Source of the DNA: Falsihalocynthiibacter sp042445055
Lineage (GTDB): Bacteria; Pseudomonadota; Alphaproteobacteria; Rhodobacterales; Rhodobacteraceae
Assembly (NCBI RefSeq): GCF_042445055.1
Contig: NZ_CP170339.1
Span: 1,240,001 to 1,304,000 of the forward strand
Direction: 5' to 3'
DNA length: 64,000 nt
The translations under genes and the position numbers were made by a program. The notes beneath the pieces are model-generated. The model made no database searches. It had not been told where the DNA came from and saw only the letters and a list, made by a program, of their open reading frames with translations. Positions within the stretch are counted from its first letter, which is position 1. The number at the start of each line of letters is the position of its first letter. Of the stretch, positions 16,093 through 24,487 are shown piece by piece.

Positions 16093-17679
16093 ATGAGATC
16101 GACATTTTTTGCGGCAAGCGCCGCGCTTGCGTTGTCTACGACAACTGCATTTGCCAGCTCGCTGGTATATTGCTCAGAGGGTTCGCCAGAAGGCTTTGAC
16201 CCAGCGCTTTACACTGCGGGTACAACGTTTGATGCGTCCAGCCACCCGATCTATAACCGCCTGACACAGTTCAAAGTCGGCACAACAGAAGTTATCCCTG
16301 GTCTTGCAGAGAGCTGGGAAGTTTCCGAGGACGGCAAAACTGTAACGTTCAACCTTCGTAAGGGTGTTAAGTTCCACTCGAACTCCATGTTCACACCTAC
16401 ACGCGATTTCAACGCGGATGACGTGATCTTTAGCTTCAACCGCCAAGGTAAAGAAGACCACCCATATTACTCCGTTTCCGGCGGCACATGGGAATACTAC
16501 GGCAGCATGTCGATGCCTGATCTCGTTGAAAGCATCGAGAAAGTGGACGACTATACAGTTGTATTTAACCTAACACGTCCAGAAGCACCGTTCATTGCTA
16601 ACCTTGCAATGGATTTTGCGTCTATCGTTTCTGCCGAGTATGGCGATGCGATGCTCGAGGCTGGCACACCAGAGATGCTTAACCAAGCACCTATCGGTAC
16701 TGGTCCATTCGTATTCCAAGCGTACCAAAAAGACGCAGTTGTTCGTTACGTTCGCAACGACGATTACTGGGGTGACAAAGCGAAATCCGAAGCTTTGATC
16801 TTTGCGATCACACCGGATGCAAGCGTGCGTTACCAGAAGGTACAAGCTGGCGAATGTCACATCATGGCATATCCCAACCCTGCTGACATCGAAGCAATGC
16901 AATCTGACGAGAACCTCGTTGTGATGGAGCAAGAAGGCCTGAACGTTGGCTACCTCGCGTACAACACAACAGTAGCGCCTTACGACAACCCGAAGGTTCG
17001 TAAAGCTCTGAACATGGCGATCGACAAACAAGGCATCATCGACGTTGTTTTCCAAGGTTCCGGCGAAATCGCCAAGAACCCGCTGCCACCAACTATGTGG
17101 AGCTATAACGACGCAATCGAAGACGATGCATACGATCCAGAAGCAGCAAAAGCGATGCTTGAAGAAGAAGGCATCACTGATCTGTCTATGAAAATCTGGG
17201 CGATGCCTGTTCAGCGTCCGTACAACCCGAACGCACGTCGTATGGCCGAGCTTATGCAAGCTGACTTCGCCAAAGTTGGCGTAGACGTCGAGATCGTATC
17301 CTACGAGTGGGGCGAGTATCTTTCGCGTTCCCGTGAGTTGGACCGTGACGGTGCGATCCTCTTGGGTTGGACTGGTGACAACGGCGATCCAGACAACTTC
17401 CTTGCGGTTCTTCTCGGCTGTGACGGTCGTGAAAACTCCAACCGTGCACAGTGGTGCCACGAGCCTTTCGAAGAGCTGATCCAACAAGCTAAGGTTCTGC
17501 CTACTCAGGAAGAGCGTGCGCCGCTTTACATGAAAGCTCAGGAAATCTTCAAAGAGCAAGCTCCTTGGGCAACAATCGCGCACTCGGTTGTTTACATGCC
17601 AATGCGTCCAGAAGTTGAAGGTTATGTTGTTCACCCACTCGGTGGCCACATCTTTGACCAAGTAAGCATTGCTGAATAA
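16093..17679 (+). CDS. ABC transporter dipeptide/oligopeptide-binding protein (DppA-like)
   Basis: 528 aa family-5 solute-binding protein with a Sec signal peptide (cleavage after ...TTAFA). The body contains LVYCSEGSPEGFDPALYT, YNRLTQFKVGTTEVIPGLAESW, HPYYSVSGG and IGTGPFVFQAYQ, typical of DppA. Two internal disulfide candidates (GECH near residue 255, LLGCDG...QWCHEPF near 450) are as in E. coli DppA. It binds di- or oligopeptides in the periplasm. The start is ATG 16093, behind GGGAG; an in-frame ATG at 16078 has no ribosome-binding site. Codon choice is visibly more biased (CGT, GTT, AAC, CAA) than in neighbouring genes, which suggests high expression. Confidence 0.88.
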   Translation: MRSTFFAASAALALSTTTAFASSLVYCSEGSPEGFDPALYTAGTTFDASSHPIYNRLTQFKVGTTEVIPGLAESWEVSEDGKTVTFNLRKGVKFHSNSMFTPTRDFNADDVIFSFNRQGKEDHPYYSVSGGTWEYYGSMSMPDLVESIEKVDDYTVVFNLTRPEAPFIANLAMDFASIVSAEYGDAMLEAGTPEMLNQAPIGTGPFVFQAYQKDAVVRYVRNDDYWGDKAKSEALIFAITPDASVRYQKVQAGECHIMAYPNPADIEAMQSDENLVVMEQEGLNVGYLAYNTTVAPYDNPKVRKALNMAIDKQGIIDVVFQGSGEIAKNPLPPTMWSYNDAIEDDAYDPEAAKAMLEEEGITDLSMKIWAMPVQRPYNPNARRMAELMQADFAKVGVDVEIVSYEWGEYLSRSRELDRDGAILLGWTGDNGDPDNFLAVLLGCDGRENSNRAQWCHEPFEELIQQAKVLPTQEERAPLYMKAQEIFKEQAPWATIAHSVVYMPMRPEVEGYVVHPLGGHIFDQVSIAE

Positions 17680-17690
17680 AAACTGACTAA

Positions 17691-17721
17691 GGGGGCGGCG
17701 CGTCTTGTGCCGTCTCCTTTT
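17691..17721 (+). terminator. Intercistronic stem-loop terminator after the DppA-like gene
   Basis: Arms GGGGGCGGCGC (17691-17701) and GTGCCGTCTCC (17707-17717) pair over 11 positions, with three G-U pairs and a 5-base loop, then TTTTCTATTT. It should attenuate transcription into the M24 peptidase and permease genes and stabilise the binding-protein mRNA. Confidence 0.8.
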
Positions 17722-17749
17722 CTATTTCTAAACGTAGAGAGTAATATAC

Positions 17750-18859
17750 GTGTCCCAAACGCTTTCCGCCCGATTATCTGAATATGCCGGCGTCGCTAGG
17801 AAACTAGGTGTCGATGCTGTTGCATTGGTCCCTGGCCCAAATTTTAACCGTGCGGTGGAGCACCCGTTCATGAGCCACGAACGCCCGTTCGTATTGGTCA
17901 TCCCTGCGGATGGACCGGCGGCGGCTTTGGTTCCAAATCTCGAGCTGCGGAGCTGGGATTTGGTTGGGTTCGAAGGGGCCGTATTCGATTGGCGCGATCA
18001 GGACGGCTATGACGCCGCTTTTGCCGAACTTGTTGCACATCTAAAGATCTCCTCCCTTGCGGTTGAGGGGCAGGTGATGCGCGTGTTTGTCCACCATGCC
18101 TTGCGCAACGCGCAGCCGGATTTGAGGATAATAGATGGTGAAGCGGCAATCTCGGGATTGCGGATCATCAAGACAGAAAGCGACATCGCGGCACTAAAGG
18201 CCGCGATTGGCATATCAGAGCGGGCGCTTGCGCGTACGCTTGAGGGTGTGAAACTCGGCCAAACCGAGAAAGAAATTGAGAGTGCTCTTATCCAAGCTCT
18301 GTTCGCCGAAGGCGCAGAAGGGATGTCATTTGAGCCCATCGTTGCCGCGGGCGACGGATCGGCACGTCCACACGCCAAGGCGCGCGCAAACTACGCAGTT
18401 AAGGCAGGCGATGCACTCTTGTTGGATTTTGGTGCGTGTAAACATGGGTTTGCCGCCGATATCACACGAACCGTTTTCCTTGGACATGCGTCCGACGAAG
18501 GTCAGGACGTGTATGATACGGTGCTCCGTGCCAACCTTCGCGGCCATGAAATCACCCGTGCAGGCGTAACAGCGCACGAAATCGATGACGCCGTGACCTC
18601 GGTTCTTGAGGCATCGCCCTATGCGGATCGCATTCGCACCAAAACGGGCCACGGCTTGGGGCGTGATGTTCATGAAGCGCCATACATTATGCGCGGCAAT
18701 CATGCCGTGCTCGAAGCGGGGACGGTTTATACCAATGAGCCGGGCCTCTATCAGATCGACAACTTCGGCGTTCGTATCGAAGATGACGTTCTTGTCACTG
18801 AGGATGGGTCGATTTCACTTACGACCTTCCCAACAGATTTGCAGGTACTCAAATGCTGA
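17750..18859 (+). CDS. M24 family metallopeptidase (Xaa-Pro aminopeptidase/prolidase-like)
   Basis: 369 aa. An N-terminal creatinase-like domain (to about residue 140) precedes a pita-bread M24 domain. Metal ligands can be read in order: Asp in LLLDFGACKHGF, Asp in AADITRT, His in GHGLGRDVHEAP, Glu in TNEPGLY and Glu in VRIEDDVL. The family cleaves X-Pro peptide bonds or dipeptides in the cytoplasm. It starts with GTG 17750 and overlaps the following permease gene by 7 bases. Its position inside a peptide-importer operon indicates that it processes the imported peptides, probably proline-containing ones (inference). Confidence 0.85.
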   Translation: MSQTLSARLSEYAGVARKLGVDAVALVPGPNFNRAVEHPFMSHERPFVLVIPADGPAAALVPNLELRSWDLVGFEGAVFDWRDQDGYDAAFAELVAHLKISSLAVEGQVMRVFVHHALRNAQPDLRIIDGEAAISGLRIIKTESDIAALKAAIGISERALARTLEGVKLGQTEKEIESALIQALFAEGAEGMSFEPIVAAGDGSARPHAKARANYAVKAGDALLLDFGACKHGFAADITRTVFLGHASDEGQDVYDTVLRANLRGHEITRAGVTAHEIDDAVTSVLEASPYADRIRTKTGHGLGRDVHEAPYIMRGNHAVLEAGTVYTNEPGLYQIDNFGVRIEDDVLVTEDGSISLTTFPTDLQVLKC

Positions 18860-19860
18860 AATATTTTGCGTCCCGTCTGCTGACATTCATTCCGACGTTT
18901 ATCGGCGTTACGCTGATTTCCTTTGCGTTTATTCGGGTGCTGCCCGGTGATCCCATCATTGTTATGGCGGGTGAACGCGGGCTGACTGATGAACGTTATG
19001 CTGAACTAAGCGAACAGTTCGGATTTAACCGTCCAATCCTTGAGCAGTACTGGGAATACCTCACGGGTGTTTTGCAGGGTGATCTTGGAAACTCCTTCGT
19101 CACCAAGCGGCCCGTCTGGGATGAGTTCTTCTCGTTGTTCCCAGCAACGCTTGAGCTCTCGATTTGTGCGATGATCTTTGCAGTGGCGCTTGGCCTTCCT
19201 GCAGGTGTGATCGCGGCCGTTAATCGAGGCAAGTTTTTTGACCGCGCGTTGATGTCCACAGCACTTGTCGGCTACTCGATGCCGATTTTCTGGTGGGCTT
19301 TGCTGCTTATTATCGTGTTCTCGGGAACACTTCAGTGGACGCCCGTTTCGGGGCGGATTGACCTGTTGTATTACTTCCCCGATCCGACCGGCTTTATGAT
19401 TATCGACGCAATCAAATCAGGCCAAAGTGGCGCGCTCTCTTCTGCGCTTCGCCATCTGGTACTGCCGACGATTGTGTTGGGGACGATCCCGCTGGCGGTG
19501 ATTGCACGTCAAACACGCTCTGCGATGCTTGAAGTTCTTGGCGAAGATTACATCCGCACCGCACGGGCCAAGGGCCTCAGTTCGGGGCGGGTCAATGGTG
19601 TCCACGCACTTCGGAATGCTTTGATCCCCGTTATCACGGTGATCGGTCTATCCGTCGGAACACTCTTGGCGGGTGCGATCCTGACCGAGACAATCTTTAG
19701 TTGGCCGGGTATCGGCAAGTGGATGGTGGATAGCATTTTCCGCCGTGACTATCCCGTCGTGCAGGGTGGCCTGCTTCTTATTGCTGTCATGGTGATGGTC
19801 GTGAACCTGACCGTTGATCTCATGTATGGCATCATTAACCCCAAGATCAGGAAGCGCTAA
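18853..19860 (+). CDS. Dipeptide-type ABC transporter permease (DppB-like)
   Basis: 335 aa with six membrane helices. It begins MLKYFASRLLTFIPTFIGVT, contains RVLPGDPI near residue 35, and carries the EAA loop EVLGEDYIRTARAKGLSSGRV near residue 225, all typical of the DppB/OppB family. It forms the membrane channel with the DppC-like protein encoded next. It overlaps the peptidase gene by 7 bases and the next gene by 1 base (TAATG). Confidence 0.92.
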   Translation: MLKYFASRLLTFIPTFIGVTLISFAFIRVLPGDPIIVMAGERGLTDERYAELSEQFGFNRPILEQYWEYLTGVLQGDLGNSFVTKRPVWDEFFSLFPATLELSICAMIFAVALGLPAGVIAAVNRGKFFDRALMSTALVGYSMPIFWWALLLIIVFSGTLQWTPVSGRIDLLYYFPDPTGFMIIDAIKSGQSGALSSALRHLVLPTIVLGTIPLAVIARQTRSAMLEVLGEDYIRTARAKGLSSGRVNGVHALRNALIPVITVIGLSVGTLLAGAILTETIFSWPGIGKWMVDSIFRRDYPVVQGGLLLIAVMVMVVNLTVDLMYGIINPKIRKR

Positions 19861-20753
19861 TGTCTGAGAAACTTACATCCGAAGCCGCGCGTCCGGGGCA
19901 ACTGCGAGAATTCTGGTACTATTTCCGAGAAAATCGTGGGGCTGTAATCGGGCTCTATATCTTCATCGCATTCGCGCTTTGTGCTGCATTTGCGCCGCTG
20001 TTGTCACCCTATGATCCGAGCGAGCAGTTTCGCGATCATATCCTTCAGCCGCCATTCTGGCAGGAGGGTGGTAGCTGGGCGTTCCCACTGGGCACGGACC
20101 CGTTGGGGCGTGATATGCTCTCGCGGCTTATTGAGGGCGCGCGCTATTCGTTCTTTGTTGGGATCGTAGTTGTAACCGTCGCCGCCAGTGGCGGAATTAT
20201 CGTCGGCCTAATCGCAGGGTTTTCGCCGAAGTGGCTTGATACCATTATCATGCGTATCATGGATATCATCCTCGCGTTTCCATCCTTGCTGCTGGCGCTT
20301 GTGCTCGTGGCGATCCTTGGGCCATCGCTTACCAATGCGATGATCGCGATCGCGATTGTTCTGCAGCCTCACTATGTGCGCTTGACCCGTGCGAGTGTGA
20401 TGTCAGAGCTTCAAAAGGATTATGTAACATCCGCGCGCACCGTTGGTGCAGGACTGTTTCGATTGATGTTCATCACGGTGCTCCCGAACTGCTTGGCGCC
20501 GATTATTGTTCAAGGGGCGCTTTCGTTCTCGACCGCTATTCTTGATGCGGCGGCGCTTGGCTTCCTTGGTATGGGCGCACAGCCACCGACGCCTGAGTGG
20601 GGAACAATGCTCGCCGAAGCGCGCGAATTTATCCTGCGTGCGTGGTGGGTCGTGACCTTCCCTGGACTCGCCATTCTGGTAACTGTTCTTGCCATCAATC
20701 TTATGGGTGACGGCCTGCGCGACGCGCTTGATCCGAAACTGAAAAGGAGCTGA
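19860..20753 (+). CDS. Dipeptide-type ABC transporter permease (DppC-like)
   Basis: 297 aa. A short cytoplasmic N-terminus is followed by membrane helices, the segment PLGTDPLGRDMLSRLIEGAR near residue 78 and the EAA loop ELQKDYVTSARTVGAGLFRLM near residue 185, hallmarks of DppC/OppC. It pairs with the DppB-like subunit. The ATPase gene starts 3 bases after its stop. Confidence 0.92.
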   Translation: MSEKLTSEAARPGQLREFWYYFRENRGAVIGLYIFIAFALCAAFAPLLSPYDPSEQFRDHILQPPFWQEGGSWAFPLGTDPLGRDMLSRLIEGARYSFFVGIVVVTVAASGGIIVGLIAGFSPKWLDTIIMRIMDIILAFPSLLLALVLVAILGPSLTNAMIAIAIVLQPHYVRLTRASVMSELQKDYVTSARTVGAGLFRLMFITVLPNCLAPIIVQGALSFSTAILDAAALGFLGMGAQPPTPEWGTMLAEAREFILRAWWVVTFPGLAILVTVLAINLMGDGLRDALDPKLKRS

Positions 20754-20756
20754 GTT

Positions 20757-21734
20757 ATGGCGCTATTAAGTATTCGTAATCTAAGCGTAAGTTTCGCCAC
20801 CGCTTCGGGGCAGTTTCAGGCTGTGGACGGCATTGATCTTGACGTCGATAAGGGCGACCTCGTTGCTATTGTTGGCGAGAGTGGCTCTGGTAAGTCGGTA
20901 TCAATGCTGGCGTTAATGGGGCTTCTTCCTTGGACGGCGACCGTTACGGCCGACCGTATGGAGTTTGATGGGAATGACCTAAAATCTCTGAGCCCCAAGG
21001 CCAAGCGCAAGATTATCGGCAAGGATCTCTCGATGATCTTCCAAGAGCCGATGTCCTCGCTTAACCCGTGCTTTACCGTTGGCTGGCAGATCAAAGAGGC
21101 GCTTCGTATGCACCTTGGGCTTGATCGCCGAGCGCGTCATGCGCGTGCAATCGAGCTGTTTGAGCAGGTGGGTATCCCCGCGCCAGAAAAGCGCCTCTCC
21201 GCGTTCCCTCACCAGCTTTCAGGCGGGATGAGCCAGCGTGTGATGATCGCCATGGCGATTGCGTGTCGGCCCAAGCTGTTGATCGCGGACGAGCCAACAA
21301 CCGCGCTGGACGTGACGATTCAGGCGCAGATACTTGATCTGCTGACGTCGTTGCGTACCGAAACGGATATGGGCCTTGTTCTGATCACGCACGATATGGG
21401 CGTGGTGGCCGAAACCGCAGAGCGCGTGAGCGTTCAATACGCAGGCCAGAAAGTAGAGGAGCAGGCCGTTCTTGACCTCTTCCAGAAACCGCATCACCCG
21501 TATACTTCGGCGCTTCTTGATGCGCTTCCTGAGCGTGCAAAAGAGAAGTACCTACCGACGATTCCGGGCGTTGTACCGGGGCAATTCGACCGCCCTAAAG
21601 GGTGCCTGTTCTCGCCGCGCTGCAAGTTCGCAGATGACAAATGCCGCACAACCCCACCTGCGCCACAGGACGCAAGCCTTGGGGTTGCGCGGTGTCATTA
21701 CCCTTTGAATATCGACAATAGGATTGCGTCATGA
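20757..21734 (+). CDS. Dipeptide-type ABC transporter ATP-binding protein (DppD-like)
   Basis: 325 aa with Walker A GESGSGKS, signature LSGGMSQR and Walker B LLIADEPTTALDV, plus a C-terminal oligopeptide/dipeptide transporter extension. The extension contains GCLFSPRCKFADDKC, whose cysteines ligate an iron-sulfur cluster in related DppD proteins. It overlaps the next ATPase gene by 4 bases. Confidence 0.92.
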   Translation: MALLSIRNLSVSFATASGQFQAVDGIDLDVDKGDLVAIVGESGSGKSVSMLALMGLLPWTATVTADRMEFDGNDLKSLSPKAKRKIIGKDLSMIFQEPMSSLNPCFTVGWQIKEALRMHLGLDRRARHARAIELFEQVGIPAPEKRLSAFPHQLSGGMSQRVMIAMAIACRPKLLIADEPTTALDVTIQAQILDLLTSLRTETDMGLVLITHDMGVVAETAERVSVQYAGQKVEEQAVLDLFQKPHHPYTSALLDALPERAKEKYLPTIPGVVPGQFDRPKGCLFSPRCKFADDKCRTTPPAPQDASLGVARCHYPLNIDNRIAS

Positions 21735-22702
21735 GTTCGCCAGTAATGTCCGCCAAGGGCCTTGCCCGACACTATGCCGTTGGGGGGAACCTTATCTCCA
21801 AGCCGCAAACGCTGCGCGCTGTTGCCGAGTTGAACTTCGATCTACGCGCGGGTGAAACGCTCGCCGTTGTGGGCGAGTCCGGTTGCGGTAAATCTACGCT
21901 TGCACGGATGCTGACCCTGATCGAGGAGCCCACGACGGGCAGTCTTATGTTGGATGGCAAAACGATCACCAAAGAGGACTGGCCCGATTATCGTTCCTAT
22001 GTCCAGATGGTGTTTCAGGATCCGTACGGATCGCTTAATCCGCGTCAACGCATCAGCGCGATTTTGCAGGAACCTTTGGTTATCAACCGTCCTGAAATGT
22101 CTGCGGCTGAACGCGAAGCCAAGGCGCGCGAAATGTTGTCGTTGGTGGGGCTGCGCCCCGAGCATTTCGACCGCTATCCGCATATGTTCTCGGGCGGGCA
22201 GCGTCAGCGGATTGCTGTTGCTCGCGCGTTGATGCTTGAGCCGAAGGTGCTTGTTTTGGACGAGCCGGTATCGGCGCTGGACCTCTCAATTCAGAGCGCA
22301 ATTCTGAACTTGCTCTTGGACCTTCAAGAGCGCCTGAACCTTGCGTACCTGTTTATCAGTCACGACCTGAGTGTGGTGCGGCACGTCGCGGATGAGGTGC
22401 TTGTGATGTACCTTGGACGTGCTGTTGAGAAGGGTAAGAAAGAAGAGATTTTCACGAACCCGCGTCACCCCTATACCAAAGCGCTGCTTTCCGCGACGCC
22501 GCAGGCGGACCCAACCGTCAAGAGCGAGCGTATCAAGCTTTCGGGTGAACTCCCGTCGCCGCTTGATGTGATTGACGGGTGTGCTTTCGCCCCTCGTTGC
22601 TGGCGTGCGGACGATACCTGCCGCGCAGCACGGCCAGATTTGAGTGGCGCACCGCATGAGGTGGCTTGCTATCATCCCGTCGGTGATGACGCCAAAGTAT
22701 AG
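21731..22702 (+). CDS. Dipeptide-type ABC transporter ATP-binding protein (DppF-like)
   Basis: 323 aa with Walker A GESGCGKST, signature FSGGQRQR, Walker B VLVLDEPVSALDL and the C-terminal cysteine-bearing segment GCAFAPRCWRADDTC. It is the second ATPase of the heteromeric importer. It is the last transporter gene and is followed by a stem-loop and then adenine deaminase. Confidence 0.92.
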   Translation: MSSPVMSAKGLARHYAVGGNLISKPQTLRAVAELNFDLRAGETLAVVGESGCGKSTLARMLTLIEEPTTGSLMLDGKTITKEDWPDYRSYVQMVFQDPYGSLNPRQRISAILQEPLVINRPEMSAAEREAKAREMLSLVGLRPEHFDRYPHMFSGGQRQRIAVARALMLEPKVLVLDEPVSALDLSIQSAILNLLLDLQERLNLAYLFISHDLSVVRHVADEVLVMYLGRAVEKGKKEEIFTNPRHPYTKALLSATPQADPTVKSERIKLSGELPSPLDVIDGCAFAPRCWRADDTCRAARPDLSGAPHEVACYHPVGDDAKV

Positions 22703-22733
22703 TTTGGCCCGAATAGAATAACTTCTTTTTGCG

Positions 22734-22758
22734 CCCCGCTTTAGCCTCTAAAGTGGGG
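22734..22758 (+). terminator. Stem-loop between the peptide importer and adenine deaminase genes
   Basis: Arms CCCCGCTTTA (22734-22743) and TAAAGTGGGG (22749-22758) form a 10-bp stem with one G-U pair and a GCCTC loop. No long T-run follows (TGTAATTTA). It could be a weak terminator for the importer operon or a leader hairpin of the deaminase gene 22 bases downstream. It lacks the three-way form of a purine riboswitch. Confidence 0.55.
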
Positions 22759-22780
22759 TGTAATTTATGGAGATATTATC

Positions 22781-24487
22781 GTGACCAACCCGTTACCGCC
22801 CCTCGAAAAAATGATTGACCAAGCCCATGGGCGCGAACCGGCGGATATTGTCCTGCGCGGAGGACGCGTCTTTGACTTGGTAACAGGCGCGTTCCTTGTA
22901 GGGGATGTCGCGATCTGTGACGGGATAATCGTGGGCACTTGTGCGCAATATGAGGGGCGCGAGGTCATTGATGTTGCGGGCAAAACGCTTGTTCCGGGCT
23001 TTATTGATACGCATCTTCACATCGAAAGTTCCTGCGTTACGCCGTTTGAGTTCGATCGCTGTGTAAGCCCCAAGGGTGTGACGACCGCGATTTGCGATCC
23101 TCACGAGATTGCCAATGTCGCGGGTATCGAGGGGATCGAATATTTCCTTGCGGCCAGCGAGCATACCTTGATGGATATCAAAGTGCAGCTTTCAAGCTGT
23201 GTACCGTCAACCAATATGGAAACCGCTGGCGCGCATCTTAGGGCGGCGGACCTAGTGCCGTACATGGATCATCCGTCTGTAATTGGCCTTGCCGAGTTCA
23301 TGAACTACCCCGGTGTTATCTACAAAGACCCAGAGGCAATGGAGAAACTCTCGGCCTTTCGCGGGCGGCATATCGACGGGCACGCTCCGCTTGTGCGAGG
23401 GATGGACCTCAATGCATATATCGCGGCAGGGATACGCACCGAGCACGAAGCAACGAGTGCCGAAGAGGCGCTTGAAAAACTTCAGAAGGGGATGCGCATC
23501 CTTATTCGGGAAGGTTCCGTTTCCAAAGACCTCGCGGCCCTGACGCCTCTGATTACCGAGCGCAACTCACCGTATATTTGCCTCTGCACAGATGATCGCA
23601 ATCCTCTGGATATCGCCGAGCACGGGCACCTTGATTATATGATCCGCACGGCAATTGCATCAGGGGCAGAGCCATTGGCCGTCTATCGCGCCGCAAGCCT
23701 CTCTGCGGCGGAGGCGTTTGGTCTTAAGGATCGCGGTTTGATCGCGCCGGGGAAACGCGCCGACATTGTTGTGCTTGACGATCTGGCCGATTGTCGCGCG
23801 GCGATGGTACTTAGCGGCGGTAAGGTCGTTGGCGACGCGGCCTTCGCCGCAAGAGGTTCCGTTGAGCCTGTTGCGCGTCAATCGATAAAAGCACCCGCTA
23901 TCACCGCCCGATCCTTTAGAACGGCCGGAAACCGAGTTGAAACCCCCGTTATTGGAATCCTTCCTGGCAAGATTATCACCGAATATCTGACCGAAGATAT
24001 CACGCCCGAGAACGGAGATAAGCAGCCTAACACATCAAGGGATTTGGTGAAAATCGCAGTGATCGAGCGCCACGGCAAGAACGGCAATATCGCCACGGGG
24101 TTTGTGCGTGGATTTGGACTTGAGGGCGGGGCTATCGCATCGACGGTTTGCCATGATCATCACAACATTGCAGTTGTGGGCGTCGATTATGACGATATGG
24201 CCCTTGCGGCGAACCGTCTTAAGGAGATTGAGGGCGGCTTCGTCGTTACCAAAGGCGGGCGCGTTTTGGCTGAGTTGGCGCTTCCTATCGCTGGCCTGAT
24301 GAGCCTGAAGCCATTTGAAGAAGTGCAGGCGGATCTTGTGAAGCTGCGCAGCGCGGCGAAAGGGCTCGGCGTTGAACTGGAAGAGCCATTTCTTCAGCTC
24401 GCATTCTTGGCGTTGCCCGTGATACCGCACCTCAAGATTACCGATCATGGCATGGTCGACGTGGACCGATTTGAGGTGATTTCTTAG
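22781..24487 (+). CDS. ade: Adenine deaminase
   Basis: 568 aa, full length for the Ade/COG1001 amidohydrolase family. The metal-binding DTHLHIESS lies near residue 77. CDPHEIANV, DGHAPLVRG and CTDDRNPLDI follow in family order, then a C-terminal adenine-deaminase domain with GGAIASTVCHDHHNI. It converts adenine to hypoxanthine and ammonia. The start is GTG 22781 behind TGGAGAT. It lies 78 bases after the peptide importer on the same strand, so it may be co-transcribed, but a stem-loop intervenes. Its stop overlaps that of the convergent GntR gene by 4 bases. Confidence 0.9.
   Translation: MTNPLPPLEKMIDQAHGREPADIVLRGGRVFDLVTGAFLVGDVAICDGIIVGTCAQYEGREVIDVAGKTLVPGFIDTHLHIESSCVTPFEFDRCVSPKGVTTAICDPHEIANVAGIEGIEYFLAASEHTLMDIKVQLSSCVPSTNMETAGAHLRAADLVPYMDHPSVIGLAEFMNYPGVIYKDPEAMEKLSAFRGRHIDGHAPLVRGMDLNAYIAAGIRTEHEATSAEEALEKLQKGMRILIREGSVSKDLAALTPLITERNSPYICLCTDDRNPLDIAEHGHLDYMIRTAIASGAEPLAVYRAASLSAAEAFGLKDRGLIAPGKRADIVVLDDLADCRAAMVLSGGKVVGDAAFAARGSVEPVARQSIKAPAITARSFRTAGNRVETPVIGILPGKIITEYLTEDITPENGDKQPNTSRDLVKIAVIERHGKNGNIATGFVRGFGLEGGAIASTVCHDHHNIAVVGVDYDDMALAANRLKEIEGGFVVTKGGRVLAELALPIAGLMSLKPFEEVQADLVKLRSAAKGLGVELEEPFLQLAFLALPVIPHLKITDHGMVDVDRFEVIS

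Noticed and set aside
16570..17661. Long open frame (363 codons) antisense to the peptide-binding-protein gene
   Set aside because: Its sequence has no domain, signal peptide or ribosome-binding site. It exists because the codon bias of the real gene avoids antisense stops.
22703..22780. Purine riboswitch before adenine deaminase
   Set aside because: A single hairpin is visible; the three-stem junction and conserved loops of purine riboswitches are absent and the leader is too short.
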